From contig JASGJK010000013.1 of assembly GCA_049840795.1 (NCBI GenBank), positions 1-54,502 on the forward strand: 54,502 nucleotides of DNA, given 5' to 3'. Within the stretch, counting starts at the first letter, position 1; each line of letters starts with the position of its first letter. A program made the translations under genes and the position numbers. Positions 9,692 through 19,040 of the stretch are shown piece after piece. This DNA comes from UPXZ01 sp049840795. Lineage in GTDB: Bacteria; Bacteroidota; Bacteroidia; Bacteroidales; Paludibacteraceae. The notes beneath the pieces are model-generated. The model was not told the origin of the DNA and searched no databases. It saw only the letters and a program-made list of their open reading frames with translations.

Positions 9692-11211
9692 TTACACCTT
9701 TATCCCAAAGCTTAAAAAGTTTTCAAACGAAGAATAACTCACATCCGTAAAATATTTATAATTGGTTTTTCGCATAAACTGAGCAGAATTAATCTCTATA
9801 TATAGCTTTTCCGTCAGTTTATAGTGACACTTAAATTCTGCCACAGCCAATCTCGCTTTACTTTTATCGCCCTGAAAATTATAACGAGACCAGTCTTTCA
9901 AATCTATATTTTTATATTCAACCGTTTCATCCGCGCCTTTCCAAGTGTAAATAAAATAATTCTCGACATTAAAAGAAAACATCCACTTTTTTGACAAATA
10001 GATATTTCCGTTCAACTTCAAACTATACCCACTACCCAAATCATAATCTTTATCGTCAATCTTAATATAGTCGGAATATGAAGCGCCCAGTAGCATAACA
10101 CTAGCAAAAAACTTCCCATCCATTTTCAGTTTACTGTTTTGAGTTTAAAAGGCAATCCAGGGCCTGCCGATGCTACCTCCGAGATGTAGTACGGAGTAAC
10201 ATAATCACCATTTTTTAATTTAATGTGTGATTGATAAAAATTAAAATGTTGAAATAGTCCTCCGTGAAATCGAAATTTTTCATATTCTAAAAGTTTTCCA
10301 TTACGAATCACACCCATCAAATTTACATGATTGATATAAGGTTTCGCATTAATCATATCAGCCTGAAAGCGCATTTGAAACCAATCATACGGTCTTTCAA
10401 TATCAGTTTCAAATATATCGCCATAATCGACATCCGCAGTCATACTTGCACCGCGAATAGTAAAATCCTCCATCCTGTAATTTGTCCTGTAACCCAAGTT
10501 AAGGTAAACATTGATAGGGATAAGTTTACCTAAATTACCTTTCTCGCTCCTTCTTCTCCACACCTTGCCTGAACTTACACGCTCAATAAAACGAGAAGGT
10601 GACAATACTCCTGCGGTAAATTCCCGTAAAAACCGATTAAAACCGGCCGCTCTATCATCCAAAATATTGTCGGACAAACGAAATGCAACTTCACCCAGCG
10701 CGCTACCACCTAACGATGTAGATATCAAATCATTAATCGACGGCAATTCGTTTTCCATAAAATACTCCCACATCAAGCTACCCCCCAACGCAAAAGGAAC
10801 CGATTCATAAAAATTAAATCCATTCAACCTCGCACCGTTAAAATACATCGAACCGTGATATGGGTGCATTAACAAATTTGTTGAAAATTTATCCGTATCC
10901 CATACCGGAAGATGACTGAGATTATTCTTGATAGTTTGTAAATTTATTCGGGAATATTCGGTATTTAACACGCGGCGGTCAAAGCTCCACACGCCTATAT
11001 TTACTACCGCAGCGGTCATTGCCGTTTTGGTATAGCTATTCCAAGTTACGTGAGGGATGTATTTTAGCACCACATCGGCAGTATCCTTTTTAAAGTCAGC
11101 AGACGACAAAGATAGCGAATCTCGCGCTAAAGTCACAGAATCAGGCAACATCTGAGCACACACAAAAACGCAAGACAAAACAAAAAAGAAAGACAAAAAA
11201 AATTTTTTCAT
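9692..11211 (-). pseudogene. DUF3943 domain protein, probable outer-membrane associated (one frameshift)
   Basis: The protein has a signal peptide (MKKFFLSFFFVLSCVFVCAQ) and the DUF3943 core MHPYHGSMYFNGARLNGFNF, then SLMWEYFMENELPSINDLI. The C-terminal part alternates polar and aromatic residues like the beta strands of an outer-membrane barrel. The first frame stops at 10126, and the second, 10123 down to 9692, continues as LKMDGKFFASVMLLG. One missing base near 10128 accounts for it, giving about 507 residues. I place the start at the ATG at 11211 because the promoter at 11252-11281 leaves no room for useful earlier starts and the signal peptide begins there. Function is unknown. Confidence 0.75.
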
Positions 11212-11251
11212 AAAATACATAAATAACACCAAATCACAAATGCCCCAATTA

Positions 11252-11281
11252 CAAAAATAATATTATTACATTTGTTTACAA
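11252..11281 (-). promoter_or_regulatory. Promoter of the DUF3943 gene
   Basis: On the minus strand TTG (11281-11279), 19 bases, then TATTTTTG (11259-11252) fits the Bacteroidetes -33/-7 layout. The -7 element lies about 40 bp before the start at 11211. Confidence 0.55.
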
Positions 11282-11844
11282 TAAAAACTGAAAAACATTA
11301 AACAAACACGTAAGACATTTCGTTCGGAATCTTAAAAATCCGACAAAATGATAAGTTGTACAAAGGAAAGGATTTAAGCTATATGAAGAAAGTTGGATAA
11401 TACAAGAAGAACAAAAATACAGACTACAATCATTATCGGCAAAAAGCTGTTTCTGAAATAAACTTTATTTTAAAAAAATTCAAGACCTCTTTTCGATTAT
11501 CAGATTTTAGTTTGACAAAAAGAATGCCATTTTTTGAGCGTCTCATTTTTTACGCAAAGATTAAATCAATTTATCTTTCAAAACATACGTGGACAACTTG
11601 CCAAAAACACAAACAATATAACACACTGTCATTTTATTTCCGATTGACAAAATTCAGCATACACACGCCATTAATTTTATCAGCGAATTTTGCCTTGATT
11701 CCACACATAAAATCATCTTACAAAACTTTTCAACAAGTGTGTTTTTTAATCATTTTTTGATATGAATTTTCAAAATAATTCATTTCCTTTGCACCTTATT
11801 CTAAAAAACAATAAACAGAAAAGTTCAACCTTTAAGAGGCAAAA
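11282..11844. other. Divergent intergenic region
   Basis: About 560 bp separate the promoter of the leftward DUF3943 gene from the rightward radical SAM gene. A frame of 82 codons at 11512-11760 has no recognisable features and I do not accept it as a gene. TTCCTTTG at 11784-11791 is a weak -7-like element for the radical SAM gene. No repeat or structured RNA was recognised. Confidence 0.5.
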
Positions 11845-13107
11845 ATGATCAAAGAATCTACAATGCAGAAGCTTACGTTGCTTGCCGATGCCGCTAAATA
11901 CGATGTCTCATGCGCATCAAGCGGCACTACACGTGGCAATCCGAACAAGATGCTCGGTACAGCTACGGGGTGGGGCATTTGTCATAGCTTCACTGCCGAT
12001 GGTCGATGTATTTCTCTCTTTAAAATTCTGATGACAAATCACTGCATTTACGATTGCGCCTACTGTTCCAATCGACGCTCAAACGACATTAAACGAGTTG
12101 CCTTTTCCCCAAAAGAGCTGGCTGAAGTTACGATCGAATTTTATAGAAGAAACTACATCGAAGGGTTGTTTTTAAGTTCAGGGGTAATCCGCAATCCCGA
12201 CTATACGATGGAGCAGATGATAGGCGTGGTAAAAGAGCTTCGCGAAGTACATCGTTTTAACGGATACATCCATATGAAAAGCATACCCGGAGCAAGTCAG
12301 GAGCACGTAAACACAGCCGGAATGTACGTTGACAGATTAAGTGTAAACATTGAAATTCCGACAGAAGATAGTTTGAAAAAACTTGCACCCGAAAAAGATT
12401 ACTTGAGCGTATGGAAACCTATGAAATACATCAAACAAGGGATCTTGGAAAATTCGGAAGACCGAAAAAAATTCAAAAAAGCTCCTAAGTTCGCACCGGC
12501 GGGACAAAGCACCCAAATGATTGTAGGTGCTACCCCCGAAACAGACAATCAGATTCTCACACTCGCCTCCAAACTGTATAATATTGACAGTATGAAGCGC
12601 GTTTATTACTCCGGATATATTCATATAAACCAGAATGACAATAGATTACCCGTTTTAAAACAACCACCACTGGTACGTGAGCATCGCTTATATCAAGCCG
12701 ATTGGTTGATGCGTTTTTACAATTTCGGAGTTGATGAGATTGTAAACGAAGAGAATCCCACACTCGATTTAGAAATAGACCCGAAGGTTTCGTGGGCGTT
12801 ACGCCATCCGGAATTCTTCCCCATTGACATCAACACTGCACCTTATGAAATAATTCTTCGAATTCCGGGCATTGGCGTATTATCTGCCAAAAAGATCATC
12901 GCCGCCCGTCGTTATGGCAGACTCAACTCCGAACAATTACGAAAAATTGGCGTAGTTATGAAAAGGGCGAAATACTTCATCGTTTGCAAAGAATTGCCAA
13001 TCAATACCGTGAACGAAGTTCGACCGGAATATCTGCGCAATGTGTTTGTAGAAAACAATTCGAAAGACAAAGACCCTTTGCAATTAAAAATAGATTTTGT
13101 TGTATAG
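11845..13107 (+). CDS. Radical SAM protein with helix-hairpin-helix, putative DNA modification/repair
   Basis: This 420-residue protein has the radical SAM cluster motif CIYDCAYC (Cys67, Cys71, Cys74) and, near its end, a helix-hairpin-helix segment INTAPYEIILRIPGIGVLSAKK of the type that binds DNA backbone. The N-terminus KLTLLADAAKYDVSC is conserved in a family named putative DNA modification/repair radical SAM protein, which occurs next to a DUF4130 protein. That partner is encoded 78 bp downstream here. The start is at 11845 or the ATG at 11863. The reaction is not known to me; iron-sulfur and SAM chemistry on a nucleic acid is inferred from domains and context. Confidence 0.88.
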   Translation: MIKESTMQKLTLLADAAKYDVSCASSGTTRGNPNKMLGTATGWGICHSFTADGRCISLFKILMTNHCIYDCAYCSNRRSNDIKRVAFSPKELAEVTIEFYRRNYIEGLFLSSGVIRNPDYTMEQMIGVVKELREVHRFNGYIHMKSIPGASQEHVNTAGMYVDRLSVNIEIPTEDSLKKLAPEKDYLSVWKPMKYIKQGILENSEDRKKFKKAPKFAPAGQSTQMIVGATPETDNQILTLASKLYNIDSMKRVYYSGYIHINQNDNRLPVLKQPPLVREHRLYQADWLMRFYNFGVDEIVNEENPTLDLEIDPKVSWALRHPEFFPIDINTAPYEIILRIPGIGVLSAKKIIAARRYGRLNSEQLRKIGVVMKRAKYFIVCKELPINTVNEVRPEYLRNVFVENNSKDKDPLQLKIDFVV

Positions 13108-13185
13108 GCACCTCTCTATACCGTTTAGCAAGGCAGTAACAGCTAAACAAAAACAAAGACACAAAAAGCAAAATCAGACAACAAG

Positions 13186-13992
13186 TTGCTTATGAATAAA
13201 AATAACTTCAACAACAATCCAAACGAAACAATATTTACCTACGACAAAACATTTGAAGGATTACTCTGTTGTGTGTTTTTTGCATTTGAAGCAAAAGAAT
13301 CCCCCACTGTTTTACTCGGTATTGATGAAATCAAGCCTCTGTTTGCAGATAAATCATTTTACATAACAACAGAAGAAGCGAAGGCGAAACGCGTTTGGAA
13401 CGGTTTGGAAAAGAAAATTTCCAAATCTGCCTGCGAAATGATTCTCACCGTTTGGCTATCAGAACTTCAAGAAATCGATTTTCTGCTCTTTAGATACATC
13501 ACAAAAGCATTTAAAGCTACAAAATCTATCGAACTGAACTTTGGTGATGAAGACGTTTTGCGCTGCGCGGAGATCTTCAAAAAAGTCAACACTGCCCGAC
13601 TGAGGATGTTGCAGTTTATCCGGTTTCAAAAAACAATTGACGGAATCTATTTTGCACCCGTAGCGCCCGATCACAATGTCATCACATTAGCCATAGACCA
13701 CTTCAAAGAGCGCTATGCAGACCAACAATGGATTATTTACGACACCAAACGAAACTACGGACTTTACTACAACTTAAAATCGGTCACCGAAATCACTTTC
13801 CCGGAAGATGTATCACCCGTCAACAAAAACGGAAAACTAAACACCGAACAACTTGACCCCCAGGAAAAACTATATCAACAGATGTGGAAAGATTATTTCA
13901 AAACAATGGCGATAAAAGAACGAATCAACCTTAAGCTTCAACGCCAGCACATGCCCGCGCGTTATTGGAAATACCTCACTGAATTACAATAA
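13186..13992 (+). CDS. DUF4130 protein, radical SAM partner, probable DNA metabolism
   Basis: This 268-residue protein starts with a region typical of the family (FTYDKTFEGLLCCVFFAFE) and ends with KLQRQHMPARYWKYLTE, a conserved closing motif. Known family members pair with the radical SAM protein encoded just upstream, and some carry a uracil-DNA glycosylase domain at the C-terminus. No glycosylase domain is present here, so this is the short form. An ATG at 13192 is an alternative start. The two genes form a likely operon. Role and substrate are unproven. Confidence 0.83.
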   Translation: MLMNKNNFNNNPNETIFTYDKTFEGLLCCVFFAFEAKESPTVLLGIDEIKPLFADKSFYITTEEAKAKRVWNGLEKKISKSACEMILTVWLSELQEIDFLLFRYITKAFKATKSIELNFGDEDVLRCAEIFKKVNTARLRMLQFIRFQKTIDGIYFAPVAPDHNVITLAIDHFKERYADQQWIIYDTKRNYGLYYNLKSVTEITFPEDVSPVNKNGKLNTEQLDPQEKLYQQMWKDYFKTMAIKERINLKLQRQHMPARYWKYLTELQ

Positions 13993-14169
13993 ACAACCAT
14001 TGACACATAGAGAAAACACATCACAAAATTTCATCTTCCTACCACATTTACTAAACCAGACACACCAAAAAACTGCAACTTTCAATCACAATCAATTAAA
14101 AATCGTTCTGAATAAAATGAACTTTTTAAAGATAAACGTGTTTTAATTCAAAAAATAAACAAAAAAAAT

Positions 14170-14616
14170 ATGGAATGTAACACTGCTTATAACGGAAAAA
14201 AGAATTGTCCCGAACTCAAAGATTTCGGTTTGTTAGTTTTCAGATTAATTATTGGTTTTTTCATGCTTTCTCACGGATGGCAAAAGCTATCCAATTTTGG
14301 AGAAATGTCGCAACAATTTCCTCCTATGCTCGGATTAAGCTCACAGGTAGGATTGTCACTTATTATCTTTGCCGAATTTTTCTGCTCCATAGCATTGATA
14401 TTAGGTTTATTTACCCGATTGGCAACTATTCCGCTAATCATAGGTATGTCGGTAGCCGCTTTTTTAGCCCACAGTGGACAACCTTTTGGAGCAAGAGAAC
14501 TTCCTTTATTATATTTGGGAATGTACGTTGTCTTACTTCTTACCGGCGCCGGAAAGATTTCGATTGATAAAGTGTTATATCGCAAATTTTGCCCCCGAGC
14601 GAAAGCGAAGGAGTAG
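14170..14616 (+). CDS. DoxX family membrane protein
   Basis: This small integral membrane protein has 148 residues and four hydrophobic segments, beginning LLVFRLIIGFFMLSHGWQKL, the hallmark of DoxX proteins. ALILGLFTRLATIPLIIGM and the Leu-rich last segment also fit. DoxX proteins have been linked to quinone and redox functions in some organisms, but no role can be assigned here. A terminator follows 22 bp after the stop, so the gene appears to be the last in its transcript. Confidence 0.85.
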   Translation: MECNTAYNGKKNCPELKDFGLLVFRLIIGFFMLSHGWQKLSNFGEMSQQFPPMLGLSSQVGLSLIIFAEFFCSIALILGLFTRLATIPLIIGMSVAAFLAHSGQPFGARELPLLYLGMYVVLLLTGAGKISIDKVLYRKFCPRAKAKE

Positions 14617-14638
14617 CTTCAAACCATTTATCTGTTGC

Positions 14639-14671
14639 AAAAAGAACGCACTTTTAATGCGTTCTTTTTTT
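14639..14671 (+). terminator. Rho-independent terminator after doxX-like gene
   Basis: AAAAAGAACGCA pairs with TGCGTTCTTTTTT around a seven-base loop and is followed by a T run. Confidence 0.85.
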
Positions 14672-14830
14672 ATGCTTAGGTTTGCGCAATTCAAATAAAA
14701 ACACTATCTTAGTGCGTTTTTTCAAACAACAAGATACAACTTATAAGGCGTTTATTTTCAGACTCATTATTCGATCCTAACAGAAGAAAATCCGAGCAAA
14801 ACGCACTTTTCTGATTATAAATTAAAGCAG

Positions 14831-17362
14831 ATGATTGACAACAACGACAGAATTATTAAGGTAAACATTGACGATGAGATGAAATCGTCATACATAGATT
14901 ACTCTATGTCAGTAATTGTTTCACGTGCATTACCCGATGTCAGAGATGGATTAAAACCCGTACACCGTCGCGTATTATATGGAATGAACGAACTTGGGAA
15001 CAATTCAGACAAGCCCTATAAAAAAGCCGCGAGAATCGTGGGAGAAGTAATGGGTAAGTACCACCCGCACGGCGATTCATCTATCTATGGCACATTAGTG
15101 CGTATGGCTCAACCTTGGGCTATGCGATATACATTAGTGGACGGTCAGGGCAACTTCGGTTCTGTGGACGGCGATGGTGCTGCCGCTATGCGTTATACCG
15201 AAGCCCGTTTAAGAAAAATGGCAGAAGAAATGCTGATAGATATCGACAAAGATACCGTTGACTTCCAATCTAACTTTGACGATACGCTTAAAGAACCCAA
15301 AGTTTTACCTTCACGCATTCCTAATCTGATTGTGAACGGTTCGTCCGGTATCGCAGTAGGTATGGCTACCAATATGGCTCCACACAACATATCTGAGACC
15401 ATAGAAGCAGCCGTTGCCTATATTGATAACAACGAAATTGAAATATCAGAACTTATCAAATATATCAAAGCGCCCGACTTCCCTACGGGAGGAATTATTT
15501 ACGGCTATGCCGGAGTAAAAGAAGCCTTTGAAACCGGACGTGGACGCATTGTCATCCGTTCGAGAGCAGAAATTGAAACAGAGAACTCAGGAAGAGAAAG
15601 AATCATTGTGAGCGAAATTCCGTATATGGTGAACAAAGCGGAACTCATTAAAGCGATCGCCGCGATGGTGAACGAGAAAAGGCTGGAAGGAATTTCAAAT
15701 ATCAATGACGAATCAAATCGCGAAGGAATGCGAATTGTCATCGATATCAAACGAGATGCCAATGCAAGTGTTGTATTAAACAAACTATACAAATTCAGCG
15801 CTTTACAGTCTTCGTTCAGTGTCAACAATATTGCTTTAGTCAACGGGCGTCCCAAATTATTAAACATCAAAGATTTAATAAAATACTTCATTGAACACCG
15901 CCACGAAGTAATCACACGACGCACACAATACGAACTGGCTGAAGCTGAAAAACGTGCACATTTGTTGGAAGGATTTATGATTATTCTCGACAATCTGGAT
16001 GAAGCCATTCAAATCATAAGAGATTCCAAAACACCGGAAGAAGCTCGTACACGTTTGATGGAACGATTCGGTTTATCCGAGATTCAATCAAGAGCAGTTG
16101 TAGAAATGCGTCTACGCCAGCTTACAGGTATGGAACAAGATAAACTGCGAGCCGAGTATGAAGAAGTTTTACGGTTGATTGAAAAATTGAAAGAAATTTT
16201 AGCGGACATCAATCTGAGAATGCAAATAATAAAAGACGAACTACTTGATATAAAAGCGCGTTACGGCGATGAGCGTAAAAGCGAAATCGTATATTCGTCT
16301 GAAGAATTTAACCCTGAAGACTTTTACGCAGACGACGAAATGATCATCACCATTTCACACCTCGGATATATCAAACGCACAGCATTAACTGAATTCAAAG
16401 CTCAGGGACGAGGCGGAGTAGGCTCCAAAGGAAGCGACTCTCGCGATGAAGATTTTATCGAATATATTTACCCGGCTTCTATGCACAATACAATGCTACT
16501 TTTCACTCAAAAAGGAAAATGCTATTGGTTAAAAGTGTATGAAATCCCAGAAGGCACTAAAAATTCAAAAGGAAGAGCCATACAAAACTTACTGAACATC
16601 GACGGTAATGACAAGGTAAACGCCTTTATCCGTGTAAAAGGGTTGGACGACAAAGAGTACATAAACTCACACTATCTGATTTTTGCCACTAAAGAAGGCG
16701 TTATTAAAAAGACACTATTGGAAGCATACTCCCGTCCACGTCAAAACGGAGTAAACGCCATCACCATTCGTGAAGAAGATCAAGTGATACAAGTTCGCCT
16801 AACCGATGGAAACTCGGAAGTAATTATGGCAAACAAAAACGGCAGAGCCATTCGTTTCAACGAATCCAAAGTACGCACAATGGGACGTACCGCAACCGGA
16901 GTTAGAGGTATGACACTGGATGAAGACGGAATAGATGAGTTGATCGGCATGATTTGTGTAGTACCTCAAGAAAACGAGAACATCTTGGTGGTTTCAGAAC
17001 AGGGCTACGGAAAGCGTTCCGAACTGGATGATTATCGTATCACCAACCGTGGAGGAAAAGGGGTAAAAACAATCAATGTTACCGAAAAAACGGGTAAATT
17101 AGTGGCTATCAAAGCCGTGAATGACGAAAACGACTTGATGATTATAAATAAATCGGGTATCACCATACGTTTCAAAGTTGCCGATCTACGGGTAATGGGA
17201 CGCGCCACACAAGGGGTACGCATCATCAATCTCGGTAAAAGAAACGATGAGATTGCATCGGTCTGCAAAGTTCAATCACAGGAAGAAGTGGAAGAAGAAA
17301 TCGTCGAGAATGGTATAGATACGGAGATAAACGACGTTGAGAACACTGAAAACAACGAATAA
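14831..17362 (+). CDS. gyrA: DNA gyrase subunit A
   Basis: GyrA cuts and rejoins DNA in the A2B2 gyrase that introduces negative supercoils. The 843-residue protein has the N-terminal start DEMKSSYIDYSMSVIVSRAL, the catalytic tyrosine at residue 122 (AAMRYTEARL), and the quinolone-pocket loop HPHGDSSIYGTLV with Ser83 and, at the usual acidic position 87, Gly. The C-terminal half has the beta-pinwheel blades. A GyrA-box-like QGRGGVGSKG marks gyrase rather than topoisomerase IV. An acidic tail (QEEVEEEIVENG) closes the protein. The gene is intact along 2.5 kb, in contrast to several broken neighbours. A TPR gene follows after 103 bp and may share the transcript. Confidence 0.97.
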   Translation: MIDNNDRIIKVNIDDEMKSSYIDYSMSVIVSRALPDVRDGLKPVHRRVLYGMNELGNNSDKPYKKAARIVGEVMGKYHPHGDSSIYGTLVRMAQPWAMRYTLVDGQGNFGSVDGDGAAAMRYTEARLRKMAEEMLIDIDKDTVDFQSNFDDTLKEPKVLPSRIPNLIVNGSSGIAVGMATNMAPHNISETIEAAVAYIDNNEIEISELIKYIKAPDFPTGGIIYGYAGVKEAFETGRGRIVIRSRAEIETENSGRERIIVSEIPYMVNKAELIKAIAAMVNEKRLEGISNINDESNREGMRIVIDIKRDANASVVLNKLYKFSALQSSFSVNNIALVNGRPKLLNIKDLIKYFIEHRHEVITRRTQYELAEAEKRAHLLEGFMIILDNLDEAIQIIRDSKTPEEARTRLMERFGLSEIQSRAVVEMRLRQLTGMEQDKLRAEYEEVLRLIEKLKEILADINLRMQIIKDELLDIKARYGDERKSEIVYSSEEFNPEDFYADDEMIITISHLGYIKRTALTEFKAQGRGGVGSKGSDSRDEDFIEYIYPASMHNTMLLFTQKGKCYWLKVYEIPEGTKNSKGRAIQNLLNIDGNDKVNAFIRVKGLDDKEYINSHYLIFATKEGVIKKTLLEAYSRPRQNGVNAITIREEDQVIQVRLTDGNSEVIMANKNGRAIRFNESKVRTMGRTATGVRGMTLDEDGIDELIGMICVVPQENENILVVSEQGYGKRSELDDYRITNRGGKGVKTINVTEKTGKLVAIKAVNDENDLMIINKSGITIRFKVADLRVMGRATQGVRIINLGKRNDEIASVCKVQSQEEVEEEIVENGIDTEINDVENTENNE

Positions 17363-17465
17363 AAACAGGATATTAACACTTCTCCGGAAGTAACCAGCCG
17401 TACAAAAGTAAGCGGCAAATAAAATTATTCAGATAAAAACAAACTTAATTAAATTATTAACAAAC

Positions 17466-18684
17466 ATGAAAAAACTATTTTTATCATTATGTGTAATAAT
17501 GGCGGTTTCATACACATTTGCTCAAAAATCAAATGTTTCCAAAGCCGAGAATCTCATAATGCAAGAGACTCCAGATTTCAAAGGCGCTCGCGAAGCGATA
17601 AAAGCCGCACTACAAGATGAAACCACAAAAAACGATGCTAAAACGTACTACATCGCAGGTTTGATCGGACAACGCGAGAATGAAGAACTTGTAAAACTTA
17701 TGATGTTAAAAAAAGACGTAGATCAGATGCAAAAAGGGAAAGCCATTATGGAATCTGTCCAATATCTTTTAAAAGCCGACAGTTTAGATAGACTTCCAAA
17801 CGAAAAAGGCAAAGTGAAACCTCGTTTTTCTGTTAAAATCAAAGACACATTAAAAGACTTCTACGTTCAACAATACAATTTGATTAGCTACGGAGCAACA
17901 CTGTACGATAACAAAAACTATAAGAACGCTTTTAACACCTTTAATACGTTTTTAGATATACAAAAATTACCTATGATGAACAACGAGCTGAAAGTTGACT
18001 CAACGTATAATATGATTAAATATTATACCGCAGCAGCCGCAAGCAACACTGATGATCATCAAGCAGCTATAAAACTTTTCACTGAGTTGAAGACGGAAGA
18101 TTTTCAACCAAAAAACGTGTATCAACTTTTGGCAAATGAATATTTAGCCAGTAAAGACACTGTAAACTATATTACAACCTTAAATGACGGATTCAACAAA
18201 TTCAAAGATGAACCTTGGTTTTTGCAAAACATCATCAACCACTACATCTTTACAAACCAAATAGAAAAAGCATTGAAATATTTGGACGACGCCATTGCCC
18301 AATCTCCAAATAAAGCCGAGTACTATGCCGTAAAAGGAAATATTGAAGACCGCTTAGGTAATTCAAAAAACGCCCGCGCTTCATTTGAAAAAGCATTATC
18401 CCTCGACCCGAATTCAGCAGAGTCTTACGGCGGTATGGGTCGCGTAATGTTCAATCAGGGAGTTTTAATCCTGAATGACGCCATCAATATAAAAGACAAT
18501 AAACTTTATCAAGCTGAAAAAGACAAAGCGGACAAATTATTTGAAAGAATCGATGCCTTATCTCAAAAAAGCGATAGAATTAAATCCCAAAGACAACGAT
18601 TATAAATATGCTTTAAAACAACTTTATTATCGTCTCAATATGCAAAAAGAATATGACGAATTGAGCAAAGAGATGGAACAATAA
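17466..18684 (+). pseudogene. Tetratricopeptide-repeat secreted protein (frameshift near the end)
   Basis: A signal peptide (MKKLFLSLCVIMAVSYTFAQ) precedes helical repeats, with clear TPR units near the end such as AEYYAVKGNIEDRLGNSKNA. The first frame ends at 18605. Removing one extra base near 18552 gives ERSMPYLKKAIELNPKDNDY, a last TPR, and continues to the TAA at 18682-18684, for about 405 residues. The protein probably acts in the periplasm or at the outer membrane as a scaffold. The partner is unknown. The gene follows gyrA and is closed by a strong terminator. Confidence 0.78.
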
Positions 18685-18702
18685 AAAAACAGCATAGTTC
18701 AT

Positions 18703-18745
18703 TAAACCACGATATTATTCCTTATTATCGTGGTTTAATAATTTT
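18703..18745 (+). terminator. Rho-independent terminator after TPR gene
   Basis: TAAACCACGATA pairs perfectly with TATCGTGGTTTA, followed by an AT-rich tail. It insulates the ilv operon from upstream transcription. Confidence 0.8.
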
Positions 18746-18834
18746 AAATCACATCCAACATTACAATTATCATTCATAAAAACCATCCCTTCCTTACGAT
18801 TCAATAAAAAAAAGCAATTTTTACTATTAAACTA

Positions 18835-18865
18835 TTGCATTTACAAAACAAATACTTTATCTTTG
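18835..18865 (+). promoter_or_regulatory. ilv operon promoter
   Basis: TTG at 18835-18837, 20 bases, then TATCTTTG at 18858-18865 matches the Bacteroidetes -33/-7 promoter. Transcription would start near 18872, about ten bases before the leader peptide start codon. Confidence 0.7.
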
Positions 18866-18881
18866 CACAAAATTACAAGGG

Positions 18882-18950
18882 ATGATACCTCAAAGCACTA
18901 ACAACCTCCTCATTATTGTCGTGTTACTTTTGGTCAACAATCAAAGGTGA
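18882..18950 (+). CDS. ilv operon leader peptide
   Basis: This 22-codon frame starts at ATG 18882 and ends at TGA 18948-18950. It contains the run LLIIVVLLLV (codons 9-18): five Leu, two Ile and three Val in ten codons, exactly the amino acids made by the downstream operon. The promoter places the transcript start just before it, and a terminator/antiterminator pair follows. This is the classic design of a leader peptide whose translation senses the charging of tRNA-Leu, tRNA-Ile and tRNA-Val. The frame was found by reading the leader directly; it is too short for usual gene calling. Expression is inferred. Confidence 0.85.
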   Translation: MIPQSTNNLLIIVVLLLVNNQR

Positions 18951-19024
18951 GAATGGTTGCGTGTATAATTTAATATGTAAAAAGCATTAAAAACCTTTCT
19001 CACCAAATTGAGAAAGGTTTTTTT
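18946..19024 (+). promoter_or_regulatory. Transcription attenuator of the ilv operon
   Basis: The terminator stem is AAAAACCTTTCTCA (18989-19002) with TGAGAAAGGTTTTT (19009-19022), 14 perfect pairs, then T residues to 19024. The alternative antiterminator pairs GGTGAGAATGGTT (18946-18958) with AACCTTTCTCACC (18992-19004), 12 of 13 pairs, and uses up the 5' arm of the terminator. The antiterminator 5' arm includes the leader peptide stop codon, so a ribosome that completes the peptide would cover it and let the terminator form. A ribosome stalled on the Leu/Ile/Val codons would leave it free and allow readthrough into ilvD, whose ATG lies 17 bases after the T run. Confidence 0.85.
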
Positions 19025-19040
19025 ATTAAAAATAATCACA

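Noticed and set aside
11512..11760. An 82-codon frame upstream of the radical SAM gene
   Set aside because: Composition is noncoding-like, no domain or signal peptide is visible, and it lies in a promoter-bearing gap.
18946..19024. A T-box or small-molecule riboswitch before ilvD
   Set aside because: No T-box sequence or known aptamer core was found. The leader peptide and alternative stems explain the region.
19008..19040. An earlier ilvD start at 19008
   Set aside because: It lies in the attenuator terminator loop and arm, and the added residues are not part of the conserved enzyme.
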